Source: Bradyrhizobium uaiense
GTDB lineage: Bacteria > Pseudomonadota > Alphaproteobacteria > Rhizobiales > Xanthobacteraceae
Assembly: GCF_010811875.1 (NCBI RefSeq)
Contig: NZ_VKHP01000052.1
Location: 1-42,320 of the forward strand
DNA: 42,320 nt
Direction: 5' to 3'
Part shown: in pieces, positions 42,148 through 42,320 of the stretch
How the letters are laid out: each line of letters begins with the position of its first letter
Numbering within the stretch: the first letter of the stretch is position 1
Made by a program: the position numbers and the translations under genes
The notes under the pieces: model-generated
What the model was told of the DNA's origin: nothing
Database searches by the model: none
What the model saw: only the letters and a program-made list of their open reading frames with translations

Positions 42148-42320
42148 TCAGCTGTCGCCGCCGGCGAAGATGTCCTTGCGGATCACCGCATGGACGCCCC
42201 AATTGCCGTCGACCACCTGGGTGACGCCGAAATCGACGCCGAGCGAGATCAGCGAGATGGCTTCGTCCTCGGTCAGCTTCTTCGTCGTCATCAGAAATTT
42301 GCGCATCTTGCGGAAGGCGT
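42148..42320 (-). CDS. Acetamidase/formamidase family protein, C-terminal part
   Basis: The frame read on the minus strand from the window edge gives AFRKMRKFLMTTKKLTEDEAIS, LISLGVDFGVTQVVDGNWGVHAVI and ends RKDIFAGGDS, about 57 residues before the stop TGA at 42148-42150. This matches the C-terminus of acetamidase/formamidase (FmdA/AmdA) proteins, which hydrolyse small amides to ammonia and the acid. The N-terminal part, including the zinc-binding core, lies beyond the window. Family assignment rests on the tail alone. Confidence 0.75.
   Translation of the reverse strand, partial: AFRKMRKFLMTTKKLTEDEAISLISLGVDFGVTQVVDGNWGVHAVIRKDIFAGGDS

Noticed and set aside
41969..42202. A short minus-strand frame of 77 residues near the window end
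   Set aside because: It overlaps the acetamidase/formamidase C-terminus in another frame, and the latter matches a known family.

Overview
The window reads as a chromosomal segment of a high-GC alphaproteobacterium, most probably Bradyrhizobium or a close relative. This is inferred from the GC-rich codon use, the alphaproteobacterial character of MutS, Zur, IspA and L32, and the many dispersed palindromic repeats of the kind found in that group. I see no phage, transposase, tRNA, rRNA or CRISPR signal. No gap between genes exceeds about 300 bases.

Layout. 174-3905: a membrane protein of unknown function, then mutS (minus strand). 4118-8553: an aromatic-catabolism block with pcaF, pcaHG and a shikimate/quinate dehydrogenase paralogue; an ArsR-AHSA1 pair with an AT-rich palindromic operator sits inside it. 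8532-12771: a LysR regulator divergent from a Tat-exported polysaccharide deacetylase, a VOC protein and an exported ester-cyclase-like protein, followed by a Gfo/Idh oxidoreductase. 12986-17881 (minus): an orphan branched-chain-amino-acid-type binding protein, then a MarR-EmrA-EmrB type efflux operon. 18042-23797: Zur, a DMT exporter, a 62-residue orphan, a sulfurtransferase, ispG and a TauD-like dioxygenase.

24066-28282: four successive exported proteins (a coiled-coil protein, a TAXI solute receptor, a VasI-like protein and a DsrE-like protein), then a Rieske oxygenase. 28460-31530: a Na+/H+ antiporter, an NTF2-like protein, a GFA-family zinc protein and a lipoprotein. 31735-36813: an exported caspase-like protein, DUF1345 with ispA, mtgA and rpmF. 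36955-42320: a membrane protein, an NTF2-like protein, a GGDEF-EAL protein with a degenerate GGDEF domain, a LysR regulator, a zeta-GST/maleylacetoacetate-isomerase-like protein and the C-terminus of an acetamidase/formamidase that runs off the window.

Functionally this is mostly housekeeping (mutS, ispG, ispA, mtgA, rpmF) mixed with soil-type catabolism of aromatics and with transport and efflux. I found no clear new defence or mobile system. The least ordinary items are the exported four-gene cluster, a hairpin that covers the ribosome binding site of the deacetylase gene, two identical 54-bp nested palindromic repeats 5.6 kb apart, and several enzymes with changed key residues.
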